A stretch of DNA of 64,000 bases from Simonsiella muelleri ATCC 29453 (GTDB taxonomy: Bacteria; Pseudomonadota; Gammaproteobacteria; Burkholderiales; Neisseriaceae). The notes below the pieces were generated by a model. That model ran no database searches. It had not been told where the DNA came from and saw only the letters and a list, made by a program, of their open reading frames with translations. A program made the position numbers and the translations under genes. Within the stretch, counting starts at the first letter, position 1; every line of letters starts with the position of its first letter. This document shows, in pieces, positions 1 to 8,817 of this stretch. The stretch is from assembly GCF_002951835.1 (NCBI RefSeq), contig NZ_CP019448.1, positions 868,001-932,000 on the forward strand. The letters run 5' to 3'.

Positions 1-230
1 AAGCCGATGGTTACCGTGGTTTTGCCTTCGCCCGCTGGTGTGGGGTTAATTGCGGTAACCAAAATCAGTTTGCCTTTTTTTTCAGGCAGCCTGAATGCGT
101 CTTGCGGATTGATTTTGGCTTTGTATTTTCCGTAATGTTCTAATTTATCAGGGGAAATACCCATTTTTTCGGCGATTTGGTCGATGTGTTTGATGTGAGC
201 AGATTGGGCGATTTGTACGTCTGTTTGCAT
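1..230 (-). CDS. fhs: Formate-tetrahydrofolate ligase, N-terminal part (cut by window edge)
   Basis: ATP-dependent ligation of formate to tetrahydrofolate, feeding one-carbon units to purine and formyl-Met-tRNA synthesis in the cytoplasm. Only the first 76 residues are present; the gene runs off the left edge. The start MQTDVQIAQSA, the segment LEHYGKYKAKI and the phosphate-binding loop TPAGEGKTTVTIG are characteristic of this family. An uptake sequence is read through as coding DNA (residues FRLPE near position 51). The ATG at 228-230 fits the usual start of family members. Family assignment is secure although most of the protein is missing. Confidence 0.93.
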   Translation of the reverse strand, partial: MQTDVQIAQSAHIKHIDQIAEKMGISPDKLEHYGKYKAKINPQDAFRLPEKKGKLILVTAINPTPAGEGKTTVTIG

Positions 231-253
231 GATGAAATCCTTTGTGTTTGAAA

Positions 254-357
254 TATAGTGCTTTAAATTCAAATGAGTATGGCGTTATTAATATCCTTAT
301 TACCATGCGTACACGGTGGACGTTATCGCCTTGTCTTGTTGAACTGAAAGCACTATA
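254..357. mobile_element. Correia-like small inverted-repeat element (family B)
   Basis: A 104-base non-coding element with ends TATAGTGCTTTAAATTCAA and its inverted counterpart TTGAACTGAAAGCACTATA (17 of 19 positions pair). The TATAGTG terminus, the internal GGCGTT and the internal TCGCCTTGTC resemble the Correia repeat enclosed elements of Neisseria as I recall them. A degenerate copy lies inverted at 1494-1594, on the other side of the solute-binding protein gene. Confidence 0.7.
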
Positions 358-430
358 ACATTGAAATATTTTCAAGCGTAAGAGAAGCGTATCGTGAAGA
401 AATATCCCAAAAATAAGATGTTGTAAGGTT

Positions 431-445
431 TTCAGGCAGCCTGAA
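431..445. repeat. DNA uptake sequence, representative of the whole family
   Basis: TTCAGGCAGCCTGAA is palindromic except for its central base, so it carries a 12-base uptake word on both strands. Dozens of full or one-mismatch copies occur through the window, both between genes and inside them (for example in fhs, mtrC, dnaQ, ispD, ftsK and mlaF). The longest stretch without one is 41,078-49,852. Uptake sequences promote natural transformation with related DNA in Neisseriaceae. This copy lies just downstream of the solute-binding protein gene. Confidence 0.93.
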
Positions 446-456
446 AACCTACTGAA

Positions 457-1299
457 TTATTTTGTACCAAACCATTTTTGGTAAATTTTATCGTATGTGC
501 CATCGGCTTTTAAATTGGCCAAACCACGATTAATTTTGTCCAATAATTCTGTATCTTTTTTATTTAAAATAAATACAACGCGATCATCAACACCATCGTT
601 GGGCAAATCAATAAAACGAATTGGCACATTCATGTTTTTCGCGTAATACGCCATCACCAATTTATCGCCCCACGCTACATCAGCTGAATGATTGGTAATC
701 GCGCCCAAAGTTAAATATAAAGAATTACGATTAACTAATTGAGCAGGCTTAATATTTTGGGCTTTAATTTCATCTAAAATGATTGTGCTGCCTTGCATCA
801 CACTGATTTTTTTACCATTAGCATCACGAACAGTTTGAATAGGCGAATCTTTCAACACAGCAAGCGCATTGGGGGCGCGTACATAAGATTCACTCAATAA
901 ATATTTTTTTTGTCGTTCTTCTGTGATGCCAATGGTGTTCATGGCTAAAGTGGGTTCATTGGGATTTTTATCGATTGTTGCCCAAACTTGTTCCCATGAT
1001 TTGGGGATGATTTGTACGCGCATACCTTGATTGGCAGCAATGGCTTCAATTAAATCGGGTTCAAAGCCAATCACATTGCCATTTTCATCACGAAAATTAA
1101 ACGGCGACACCGACCCTGTTGTCAAAACATGAATAATCGGAGCAGTATCAGGTAAACGCGCAGTCAAAGATTCACTGCTGGCTGACGATGCTGCCTGAAC
1201 ATTGCTGGCTTGGTTGTTGATTGGTGCAGGTGGCGAGTCTTGACACGCATTCAAAACCAATAAAGTAATTAATGTGGGAATAAAACTTTTTGCTAACAT
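457..1299 (-). CDS. Amino-acid-type ABC transporter substrate-binding lipoprotein
   Basis: Predicted periplasmic solute-binding protein of family 3 (SBP_bac_3), likely for an amino acid, anchored as a lipoprotein. From the start chosen at 1297-1299 the protein has 280 residues, with a hydrophobic signal and lipobox LNAC (Cys19). The region from about residue 55 on, including SPFNFRDENGNVIGFEPDL and the final LKADGTYDKIYQKWFG, is typical of the family. The frame stays open to 1380, but those codons lie in a transposable repeat (1338-1481), so the lipoprotein signal decides the start. No permease or ATPase genes are adjacent. The substrate cannot be told. Confidence 0.88.
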   Translation of the reverse strand: MLAKSFIPTLITLLVLNACQDSPPAPINNQASNVQAASSASSESLTARLPDTAPIIHVLTTGSVSPFNFRDENGNVIGFEPDLIEAIAANQGMRVQIIPKSWEQVWATIDKNPNEPTLAMNTIGITEERQKKYLLSESYVRAPNALAVLKDSPIQTVRDANGKKISVMQGSTIILDEIKAQNIKPAQLVNRNSLYLTLGAITNHSADVAWGDKLVMAYYAKNMNVPIRFIDLPNDGVDDRVVFILNKKDTELLDKINRGLANLKADGTYDKIYQKWFGTK

Positions 1300-1337
1300 T
1301 TGCAACTTTCTTTTTTCTTTCTCTAAAATTGGATAGA

Positions 1338-1481
1338 CTGAAACCTTTGTAAAACCCATCTTTGGAGCATTTCTTCGCAATGCGCTTCCCTAACGCTTGA
1401 AAATATTTCAATATTATCTGCACGTTTGCGATGTTATCGCGTTGAATTGCACTTAAATTTAAGGTTTGGTAAAGGCTTCAG
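1338..1481. mobile_element. Small inverted-repeat element (family A), degenerate
   Basis: Ends CTGAAACCTTTGTAAAAC (1338-1355) and GTTTGGTAAAGGCTTCAG (1464-1481) pair at 14 of 18 positions. The same ends, better conserved, bound the element at 3106-3283. It lies directly upstream of the solute-binding protein gene and probably forms part of its leader or promoter region. The 353 bases between that gene and mtrE hold this element, the Correia-like copy at 1494-1594 and an AGGCTACCTGAA uptake-like word near 1480. I see no gene there. Confidence 0.6.
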
Positions 1482-1493
1482 GCTACCTGAAAA

Positions 1494-1594
1494 TACAGGT
1501 TTTAAATTCAATAAGATAAGGCGATAAGGTTCTCTGTGTATGTGTGGTATATAAGGACGTTAGCAACGCCATACTAATTTGAATTTAAAGTATT
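1494..1594. mobile_element. Correia-like element (family B), degenerate, inverted copy
   Basis: Read on the minus strand, this stretch matches the element at 254-357 in order: CTTTAAATTCAAAT, AGTATGGCGTT, TCCTTAT, TTATCGCCTT and TCTTATTGAA. The outermost TATAGTG bases have decayed. It lies in opposite orientation to the first copy, so the two bracket the solute-binding protein gene. Confidence 0.6.
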
Positions 1595-1652
1595 ATTAAT
1601 GAACCAAAATCAAAAATCCATCAAACTATTTTTTATTTTGGTTTATGGTTGA

Positions 1653-3074
1653 TTATTCATCATTGGTGTAACGTTTTAAACCGCCCCCTAATGCCTTATA
1701 TACGTCAGCTAAATTATTCAATAAATTTAGCTGCGTGCTTAATAGACTGCTGTCTGCGCTGTAGCTGCTGCGTTCTGCGTCCAACAAATCCAATGAGCTG
1801 GCAACGCCATATTTATAGCGTAAATTAATCAAGCGTAAACGTTCGTTATAGGCTTTGCGTTGTGCAGCGGCGGCTTCGTATTGTGCCGCCAAAGCCGCAC
1901 GCGCCACCAAAGCATCTGACACATCTTTAAATGCCGACTCTACCGCAGATTCATATGCGACCACCGTTTTTTGTTGAGCAATTTTTACTGCTTCCAAATT
2001 AGCTTGATTGCTACCCCAATCAAAAATCGGTACGGACAAATTTGCGCCAGCCGACCACGTTTTACGGTTAGATTGGAATAAATTGCCCAATTGTGGACTT
2101 ACCAAACCCAATGCACCCGTCAAACTAATTGTCGGAAAAAACGCCGCACGCGCAACGCCAATATTGGCATTGGCTGCACGTAAATTGTATTCTGCCGCAC
2201 GAATATCAGGACGATTCAACAGCACCGTAGAACTCAAACCTGCAGGTAAGTTTTGGATTTTAAATTGCTGACTTAATGGTTTGCCTTTGGGTAAATTTTG
2301 TGGAATTTCTTGGCTAATCAGTAATGCCAATGCGTTACGTGCTTCTTCTTTGGCGCGAACTGCTGCGGTGTAGCTGGATTTGGCGGATTCAATTTGGGCT
2401 TCTTGTGCGCGTAAATCCACGGCGGAAATTACCCCCGCGTTGTGGCGAACTTTTGCTAAACGGTAGGTTTCTTCGTAGCTGGACAAAGTGCGTTTGGCTA
2501 AACTCATGCTTTCTTCAGCATACAATTGTGCAAAATAGGCTTTGGCAACGCTGGCAATTAACGCCAAATGCGTGGCATCTTTGGCGGCTTCGGTGGCAAA
2601 ATATGATTGTAAGGCAGCGTCATTGGTGTTTTTCACGCGTCCCCACAAATCCAATTCGTAGCTGGTATTCAAACCAACATTGTAAGAAGTGCTTGCGCCC
2701 ATCGCCGAACCACTACGCACCACACCACCCGAACCACTTAAACTGGGTAATTCTTTGGTTCGTGAAATGGCGTATTGTGCGCGAACTTGATCTACGTTCA
2801 GCACTGCTGTGCGTAAATCGGTATTGTTTTTCAATGCCAGTTCAATCAACGCGTGTAAACGTGGGTCAGCAAAATAATCACGCCAACCCAAAGATGCTGC
2901 CTGAATACCGTTGGCTTGAGACGCTGGTACATCAAATTTAAATGTTTCAGGGACATCAACTTGTGGTTGTTCGTATTGTGGTGCGAGTTCCACCACAGGT
3001 TTGACCATGCTACACGCCGACAACGCCAATGAAAATAAAATCGCTGTGGCAATGGGTTTTAAAGCTGTATTCAT
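1653..3074 (-). CDS. mtrE: Outer-membrane channel lipoprotein of the RND efflux pump (MtrE-like)
   Basis: Outer-membrane exit duct of a tripartite drug efflux pump (OprM/NodT family), carrying substrates from MtrC/MtrD to the outside. The protein has 473 residues, a signal peptide and lipobox LSAC (Cys21), and two efflux-protein halves with long helices. LNRPDIRAAEYNLRAANANI near residue 290 and ISLTGALGL are typical. It is the last gene of the mtrC-mtrD-mtrE order. The 299-base gap between mtrD and this gene is filled by a family A element with dRS3 repeats, which may uncouple its expression from mtrCD. The gene name rests on order and similarity; substrates are inferred. Confidence 0.9.
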   Translation of the reverse strand: MNTALKPIATAILFSLALSACSMVKPVVELAPQYEQPQVDVPETFKFDVPASQANGIQAASLGWRDYFADPRLHALIELALKNNTDLRTAVLNVDQVRAQYAISRTKELPSLSGSGGVVRSGSAMGASTSYNVGLNTSYELDLWGRVKNTNDAALQSYFATEAAKDATHLALIASVAKAYFAQLYAEESMSLAKRTLSSYEETYRLAKVRHNAGVISAVDLRAQEAQIESAKSSYTAAVRAKEEARNALALLISQEIPQNLPKGKPLSQQFKIQNLPAGLSSTVLLNRPDIRAAEYNLRAANANIGVARAAFFPTISLTGALGLVSPQLGNLFQSNRKTWSAGANLSVPIFDWGSNQANLEAVKIAQQKTVVAYESAVESAFKDVSDALVARAALAAQYEAAAAQRKAYNERLRLINLRYKYGVASSLDLLDAERSSYSADSSLLSTQLNLLNNLADVYKALGGGLKRYTNDE

Positions 3075-3105
3075 GTTATTTAATCCTTAGGGAAGGGGTT
3101 GCAGC

Positions 3106-3283
3106 CTGAAACCTTTGCAAAACTATCCGTCGTCATTACCGCGCAGGCGGTAATCCATTTTCAATCTTAAATAGATTTTTAATCAATCAAATAAAATCAA
3201 TTATCTAAATTTTGCTATTGGATTCCCGCATTCGCGGGAATGACGAGATTTAGGTTAATTTTTGGGTTTTGCAAAGATTTCAG
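3106..3283. mobile_element. Family A inverted-repeat element carrying two dRS3-like repeats
   Basis: A 178-base element with ends CTGAAACCTTTGCAAAAC (3106-3123) and GTTTTGCAAAGATTTCAG (3266-3283), identical at 17 of 18 positions. Inside are two 20-base palindromes in opposite orientation: ATTACCGCGCAGGCGGTAAT (3135-3154) and ATTCCCGCATTCGCGGGAAT (3222-3241). The second fits the neisserial dRS3 consensus ATTCCC-N8-GGGAAT exactly. The outer ends resemble the CCTTTGCAAA termini I associate with IS5-family elements in Neisseria. No transposase is present, so it would depend on one supplied elsewhere. Confidence 0.75.
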
Positions 3284-3373
3284 CCTGAAAGTATAAAATA
3301 TTTTTTTGATAATAAATATGGTTTGCCAGTTAAGATAATGCAAAACCGACAAACCATATTGATTGGTGTTTAA

Positions 3374-6300
3374 TTATAACGGTAAACCAGCATCGGTTGC
3401 GGCTTCACGCGCATTACGGCGATGACCTTTTCCTTTGAAGAATTTACGCACAAACACATAAAACACAGGTACCAAAAATACTGAGAATAATGTGCCGATT
3501 GTCATGCCCCAAAATACCGTTGTGCCAATGGCACGTTGGCTCGCCGCACTCGCGCCAGAGGAGAAATACAATGGCACAACGCCCAAAATAAATGCAAATG
3601 ATGTCATCAAAATTGGACGGAAACGCAAATGCGCTGCGTCTAAGGCTGCCTGAAACGGTGTTTTGCCTTCTTCTTGCAAATCTTTCGCAAATTCAATAAT
3701 CAAAATTGCGTTTTTCGCGCTCAAGCCCACTACCGTAATCATGCCGACCACGAAATAAATATCATTGGCATACTCAATCGGAATCCCTAAACTCATATTG
3801 AAACGGTTACGCATCCATACGCCCAATACCACACCCAAGAAACCCAACGGCGCAACCATCAACACAGATAACGGAATCGCCCAGCTTTCATACAATGCCG
3901 CCAATACCAAGAAAATCGCCATCGCCGCTAATGCGTAAACCAATGTGGTTTCAGAAGAGCCTTTTGCTTCTTCACGAGATTGACCTGCCCATTCTACGCT
4001 GTAATTACCGCCGCCAATGTCTTTCATCAATTCTTGAATTTTAGCCATCGCCACACCAGATGACACACCAGACGGTGTGGTACTGATTTGCATGGCAGGA
4101 TAGCCATTAAATCGCACGCTTTGTTGCATACCCACTTTCCATTCTTTTTTCACAAAAGTAGAAAGCGGAATCGCCACACCAGCATTATTGGTAACAGGCA
4201 AACTTAGAATCTCTTCATCCTGCATACGACCCGTTTCGTCAGCCATGACCATTACTTTTTGCAAACGACCGTTATTTGGGAAATCATTCACATACGAACC
4301 ACCTAAAGCCGTTGCCAATGTGCTGCGAATGCTGGCTAAGCTCACACCTTGTGCAGCAGCTGTTTCGCGGTCAATGGTTAATTGCAACTGTGGCGCATCT
4401 TCTAAACCTGATGCACGCGTGTCGCCAAACAAACCACTTTCACGCATTTTAGCAATTAATTCATTGCGTTTAGCCAATAATGCATCGTGTCCGCCGCTGT
4501 TGCGGTCTTGAATGTAAAACTCTACGCCACCATTACCCAGCTCACGAATGGCCGGCGGGTTAATCGCAATTGCAAAACCGTCTTTCACAGCACCATTGGT
4601 TAGCAATGCACCCGTCATTTTTTTCACAACAATGGTTGCATCATGCAAAACATCACCTGCAATCAAGCGTTTTATGAATGGTTCACTTTTACTCATGTCC
4701 AAGCGTTCTTGCCAATCTTTGAGAATCACAAAACCCATCGCCATATTTTGACCGCTGCCTGTAAAACTGAAACCCGAAACAGTAATAATGTCTTGCACTT
4801 CTGGGAATGACATGGCGGTTTTTTCTAAACCTTCTACGGTTTTATCGGTACGTTCTTTGGTTGCACCTGCTGGTAATTGTGCCATTACCATTAAGTTACC
4901 TGAGTCTTCGCTAGGCAAAAATGAAGTGGGCAACTGTGTGTAAACATATACTGCGCCAGCTGTTAAAGCCACCCACGCAATCATCAGGCTGCCTGCACGG
5001 CGTAAGAAACGTTCTACCCATTTTTTGTAGCGGTTATTGGTTGAATCAAATTTGCGATTAAACCAACCAAAGAAACCACGTTTTTTTTGATGCCCATGTT
5101 TGATTGGTTTCAATAATGTCGCGCACAATGCTGGTGTTAAAGTCAAAGCCAAAAATGCCGAGAAACCAATTGCCAATGCCATAGTCGCCGCAAATTGAGT
5201 GTAAATTTTACCTTGTGCGCCCGAGAAGAACATTAACGGAATAAACACAGAAATCAATACAGCTGTGATACCAATCACTGCACCAGAAATTTGACTCATG
5301 GCTTTTTGTGTGGCTTTCATTGGTGGCAAACCTTCTTCAGCCATAATACGTTCCACGTTTTCCACCACCACAATCGCATCGTCCACCACAATACCAATGA
5401 CCAATACCATGGCAAACATCGTCAGTACGTTAATGGACATACCCAAATAGTAAATCCCAGCAAAACCACCCAGCAAAGAAATAGGCACCACAATTGCAGG
5501 AATTAAGGTGTAACGGAAATTTTGTAAGAATACAAACATCACAATAAACACCAAAACCATTGCTTCAACCAATGTGTGAATTACTTTTTCAATGGAAATG
5601 TCCACAAATTTAGATGTGTCATAAGGGGCTGCCCAAGTGATATCACCAGGGAAATAGTTTTGCAACGACGCCATTTTGGCACGAACCAATTTCGCTGTTG
5701 CAGTTGCATTACCTGAATTAGACAACATCACCGCCATACCCACAGATGGTACCCCATTCAAACGTGTACTGGTCGCATAGCTTTCCGAACCCAATTCAAT
5801 ACGTGCCACGTCTTTCAAATACACGTTTGCACCACTGGTGGTGGTTTTCAACATGATTTCGCCAAACTCTTCGGGCGTACTCAATTGACCTTGTGCGGTA
5901 ATGGTAGCGGTGATGGTTTGTCCTTCTGCCAGTGGCAATGCCCCCATTGTACCTGCGGAGATTTGCGCATTTTGTGCAGAAATGGCAGAGGAGATATCAG
6001 CGAATGATAAATTGTAGCTTTTCAATTTTTTCGCATCTACCCATACACGCATTGCACGTTGAGACGCAAACATACGCACTGAACCCACGCCTTCAATACG
6101 TTGTAATTCGGGAATAACGTTGCGTTGAGCGTAGTCTGCCATGTCTTCCAGTGATTTTTGTTGGGACTTTAAAATAATCACCATCAAGAAATTGGAGCGC
6201 GATTTGGATACAGTAACGCCATATTGTTGTACTGTTGATGGCAGTGTTGCCAAAACTTCAGACAATTTATTTTGCACGTCCATTTGTGCCATGTTTTCAT

Positions 6301-6595
6301 TGGTTTCGGGCGTAAACGTCAAAGACACGCTGCCTGAACCACTGGAATCGGCTGAAGTGGACATATAGTCCAATCCTTCAATACCATTCATGGCACGTTC
6401 AATCACTGCCAATACACTGTCTTCCATAACTTGTGCTGATGCACCAGGATAAGTTGCCGTCAAATTAATGGTTGGCGCAGCCACCGATGGGTATTGCGAT
6501 ACGGGTAAGTTTCGAATCGCAATCACACCTGCCAAAATAATAAAGATAGAAATTACCCACGCAAATACAGGGCGTTCAATAAAAAATTTTGCCAT
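3374..6595 (-). CDS. mtrD: RND multidrug efflux inner-membrane transporter (MtrD/AcrB-like)
   Basis: Proton-driven inner-membrane pump of the hydrophobe/amphiphile efflux-1 family, working as a trimer with MtrC and MtrE. It has 1073 residues, close to the AcrB length. The first transmembrane helix follows MAKFFIERPVFAWV. The proton-relay aspartates are at 405-406 in VVDDAIVVVENVE. The second half repeats the fold with the segment SAKNAILIIEFAKDLQEEG. It starts 9 bases after mtrC ends, as in a tight operon. The transport motifs are intact. Likely substrates are hydrophobic agents, bile salts and dyes by family analogy. Confidence 0.95.
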   Translation of the reverse strand: MAKFFIERPVFAWVISIFIILAGVIAIRNLPVSQYPSVAAPTINLTATYPGASAQVMEDSVLAVIERAMNGIEGLDYMSTSADSSGSGSVSLTFTPETNENMAQMDVQNKLSEVLATLPSTVQQYGVTVSKSRSNFLMVIILKSQQKSLEDMADYAQRNVIPELQRIEGVGSVRMFASQRAMRVWVDAKKLKSYNLSFADISSAISAQNAQISAGTMGALPLAEGQTITATITAQGQLSTPEEFGEIMLKTTTSGANVYLKDVARIELGSESYATSTRLNGVPSVGMAVMLSNSGNATATAKLVRAKMASLQNYFPGDITWAAPYDTSKFVDISIEKVIHTLVEAMVLVFIVMFVFLQNFRYTLIPAIVVPISLLGGFAGIYYLGMSINVLTMFAMVLVIGIVVDDAIVVVENVERIMAEEGLPPMKATQKAMSQISGAVIGITAVLISVFIPLMFFSGAQGKIYTQFAATMALAIGFSAFLALTLTPALCATLLKPIKHGHQKKRGFFGWFNRKFDSTNNRYKKWVERFLRRAGSLMIAWVALTAGAVYVYTQLPTSFLPSEDSGNLMVMAQLPAGATKERTDKTVEGLEKTAMSFPEVQDIITVSGFSFTGSGQNMAMGFVILKDWQERLDMSKSEPFIKRLIAGDVLHDATIVVKKMTGALLTNGAVKDGFAIAINPPAIRELGNGGVEFYIQDRNSGGHDALLAKRNELIAKMRESGLFGDTRASGLEDAPQLQLTIDRETAAAQGVSLASIRSTLATALGGSYVNDFPNNGRLQKVMVMADETGRMQDEEILSLPVTNNAGVAIPLSTFVKKEWKVGMQQSVRFNGYPAMQISTTPSGVSSGVAMAKIQELMKDIGGGNYSVEWAGQSREEAKGSSETTLVYALAAMAIFLVLAALYESWAIPLSVLMVAPLGFLGVVLGVWMRNRFNMSLGIPIEYANDIYFVVGMITVVGLSAKNAILIIEFAKDLQEEGKTPFQAALDAAHLRFRPILMTSFAFILGVVPLYFSSGASAASQRAIGTTVFWGMTIGTLFSVFLVPVFYVFVRKFFKGKGHRRNAREAATDAGLPL

Positions 6596-6604
6596 GACCT
6601 ATCC

Positions 6605-7897
6605 TTAGTGAGATTCGGATTCAGCTTCGGGAGCGGCTTCTTGAGTGGTGGGGACTTGGGTTGGTTCAGAGCTGGCTTCCGATGGTGATGCGGTGTGATT
6701 CAGGCTGCCTGAAGATGCATCTGGATTGTTACTTTCGGGTTTCCATTCCACCAATTTAAATTTTTTAATCCCCAACATTGCTGCCGACATTGTGCCGTCA
6801 ATCACGACTTTATCTCCAGGCTGTAAACCTTCGGTAATAATCCAATTATCGCCTTTTTGCCCACCAATTTTCACGTTACGCGATTCTAATTCGCCTTTGG
6901 TATTGGCAATGGTTACGGTATTGGTTTTACCGCGTGTTACGGCACGTTGTGGCACAACATATGCGTCCAAAATACCCGCCAACGGCAAAATCACACGCAC
7001 ATACATACCACTCATTAACAATTGTTGTGGATTGGGAACAGCGGCACGTAAGGTAACTTGTCCAGTGGATTCATTCACAGTTGTGTCAGAGAACAACAAA
7101 CGCCCTTTATACGGATAATCTGAACCATCTTCTAATTTGATGCCAACTGCGATTTCGCTATTCAACACTTTTTGCCCACTGGCTAATTGTTGGCGCAATT
7201 TGAGCATATCGGTTGATGACTGCGTGATGTTTACATAAAGTGGGTCGTTTTGATTGATGACCGCCATTTTCGTACTGTTTGCATTAACCAATGCGCCTTC
7301 GGTTACCAATGATTGACCGATGTGTCCAGAAATGGGTGCAAGCACTTTGGTGTAACCCAAACTCACTTGCGCGGCATTGATGCTGGCTTGTGCTGATGCA
7401 ATTTGTGCTTCAGCAGAACGCTTAGCTGCGAGAGCGGCGTCCCATTCTTGTTTGCTGATGGCATCGGCTTGCACCAATGGGCGATAGCGTTCCACATCTG
7501 TATCGGCTTTGGCTAACGCTGCCTGTGCAGACAACAAACTTGCACGCGCACTTTGCAAATTCGCTTGATAAGTCGCATCATCAATTTCATACAACGGCTG
7601 CCCCTCACGCACCACCGAACCTTCTTGGAACAAACGGCGTTTCACAATCCCATTCACTTGCGGAACAATATTCGCAGTACGAATTGATTCTAATCGTCCT
7701 GGTAAATTATTTTCCAACAACACGTTTTCAGGCTGCACGGTTACCACGTTGATTTCAGGCTGCATTTCTGCCATTTTGGCTTTTTGCTCATTTTCCATTT
7801 CTTTTACTTTATTGCCGCAAGCGGTTAAAGCAAGAGAAGTGGCAACAGCTAAGGCTGCCAAACGCCAAATTTGCCCATTGGGTTTGATGGCTGTCAT
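6605..7897 (-). CDS. mtrC: Efflux periplasmic adaptor lipoprotein (MtrC-like)
   Basis: Membrane-fusion protein linking the MtrD pump to the MtrE duct in the periplasm. It has 430 residues, a lipoprotein signal and lipobox LTAC (Cys27). The biotinyl-lipoyl-like halves (PQVNGIVKRRLFQEGSVVREG and VLAPISGHIGQSLVTEGALV) flank a long helical hairpin. The last 45 residues are Ser/Pro/Glu-rich and include an uptake sequence read as coding, so this tail is probably dispensable. It is the first gene of the efflux operon, divergent from mtrR across a 257-base control region. Confidence 0.93.
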   Translation of the reverse strand: MTAIKPNGQIWRLAALAVATSLALTACGNKVKEMENEQKAKMAEMQPEINVVTVQPENVLLENNLPGRLESIRTANIVPQVNGIVKRRLFQEGSVVREGQPLYEIDDATYQANLQSARASLLSAQAALAKADTDVERYRPLVQADAISKQEWDAALAAKRSAEAQIASAQASINAAQVSLGYTKVLAPISGHIGQSLVTEGALVNANSTKMAVINQNDPLYVNITQSSTDMLKLRQQLASGQKVLNSEIAVGIKLEDGSDYPYKGRLLFSDTTVNESTGQVTLRAAVPNPQQLLMSGMYVRVILPLAGILDAYVVPQRAVTRGKTNTVTIANTKGELESRNVKIGGQKGDNWIITEGLQPGDKVVIDGTMSAAMLGIKKFKLVEWKPESNNPDASSGSLNHTASPSEASSEPTQVPTTQEAAPEAESESH

Positions 7898-8036
7898 ATT
7901 ACTTCCTAGTTCTTGAAAATTAAAATAAAATAATCAATTTAAAATATATGTAGTAAAAATACTTTCAGGCAGCCTGAAAAGTTTGCAAAACTTTTCAATA
8001 CTGTTGACTACTTCAAATAGATGATAGCGCGTATTA

Positions 8037-8060
8037 TACATACACAAATGAATGTGTTTA
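8037..8060. promoter_or_regulatory. Candidate operator of the TetR-family regulator, with overlapping promoter
   Basis: An imperfect 24-base palindrome runs from TACATACA to TGTGTTTA around a central CAAATGAA. The left arm equals that of the AcrR operator as I recall it (TACATACA...TGTATGTA). It lies between the divergent mtrC and mtrR genes. A TATAAT box on the minus strand (8038-8033) overlaps it and would be occluded by a bound repressor of mtrCDE. TTGACT at 8004-8009 is a possible -35 box on the plus strand, but its spacing to a -10 box is poor. Confidence 0.55.
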
Positions 8061-8154
8061 AATAACTTTGCGAAAATTCACATTACATTTGATGGGTATT
8101 GTAACAAAAATACATGATTATTTAACCTTTTTTCTGATTAGAATCTCAAATATT

Positions 8155-8784
8155 ATGCGTAAGACCAAAGCCGAATCGCAAAAAACGCGTCAGCATTTAC
8201 TTAATGCTGCACTGGAAGTGTTTCATAAACAAGGTGTAACCCGTGCCACATTACAAGAAATTGCTCAAGAAGCAGGTGTAACACGAGGTGCGTTGTATTG
8301 GCATTTTAAAAATAAAGAAGATTTATTTAAGGCTTTATTTGAACAAGTATTTCAAGATTGTCATCTGAGTTTAGATGAGCCATTGGCTGAAATAGACGAT
8401 GCGTGGGTGTATCTTCGTCAACAATTAATTCATGTTTTCAATAATTTATCTGAATATGAGTGGCATCGCAAATTTTTCAATGTCGTGAACATGAAATGTG
8501 AACATACGCCACACAATCAAACCATTACCGCATTAGCAGAAAAATACCATCAATTTTTTTTGGCGCGAATTTCGCAAATCGTCCACCTGTGCCACAAACA
8601 AGGCAAGCTGCCTGAAAACATTGATTTAGAATTGGCGATTATTTACTTGGAAAGCAGTTTTGTTGGCGTGATGCGTTTGGCGGCGTTCCAGCCCGAGCGT
8701 TTTGATTTACTCAGTACCGCCGAACGCACCATTGATGCCAGTATGGAAACGTTGCAAACCAGCGCATTTTTATTAAAAAAATAA
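8155..8784 (+). CDS. mtrR: TetR-family repressor of the efflux operon (MtrR/AcrR-like)
   Basis: Predicted ligand-sensing DNA-binding repressor of the divergent mtrCDE operon. The start at 8155 gives 209 residues, close to gonococcal MtrR, and opens with MRKTKAES as in that family. The frame is open further upstream to 8068, but that part lacks family similarity. The helix-turn-helix lies at about residues 25-55 (TLQEIAQEAGVTRGALYWHF), and the C-terminal ligand-binding half is less conserved. An operator-like palindrome lies about 95 bases upstream. A family C element follows the stop codon. Confidence 0.92.
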   Translation: MRKTKAESQKTRQHLLNAALEVFHKQGVTRATLQEIAQEAGVTRGALYWHFKNKEDLFKALFEQVFQDCHLSLDEPLAEIDDAWVYLRQQLIHVFNNLSEYEWHRKFFNVVNMKCEHTPHNQTITALAEKYHQFFLARISQIVHLCHKQGKLPENIDLELAIIYLESSFVGVMRLAAFQPERFDLLSTAERTIDASMETLQTSAFLLKK

Positions 8785-8817
8785 TTACCTAGGTAGTGTT
8801 TATTTGTAATCTATTGA

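Noticed and set aside
1300..1380. N-terminal extension of the solute-binding protein frame to 1380
   Set aside because: It reads through a family A repeat and precedes a clear lipoprotein signal starting at 1299.
8068..8154. Longer start of the TetR regulator
   Set aside because: Family similarity and usual length begin at 8155, and the extension looks like control-region DNA.
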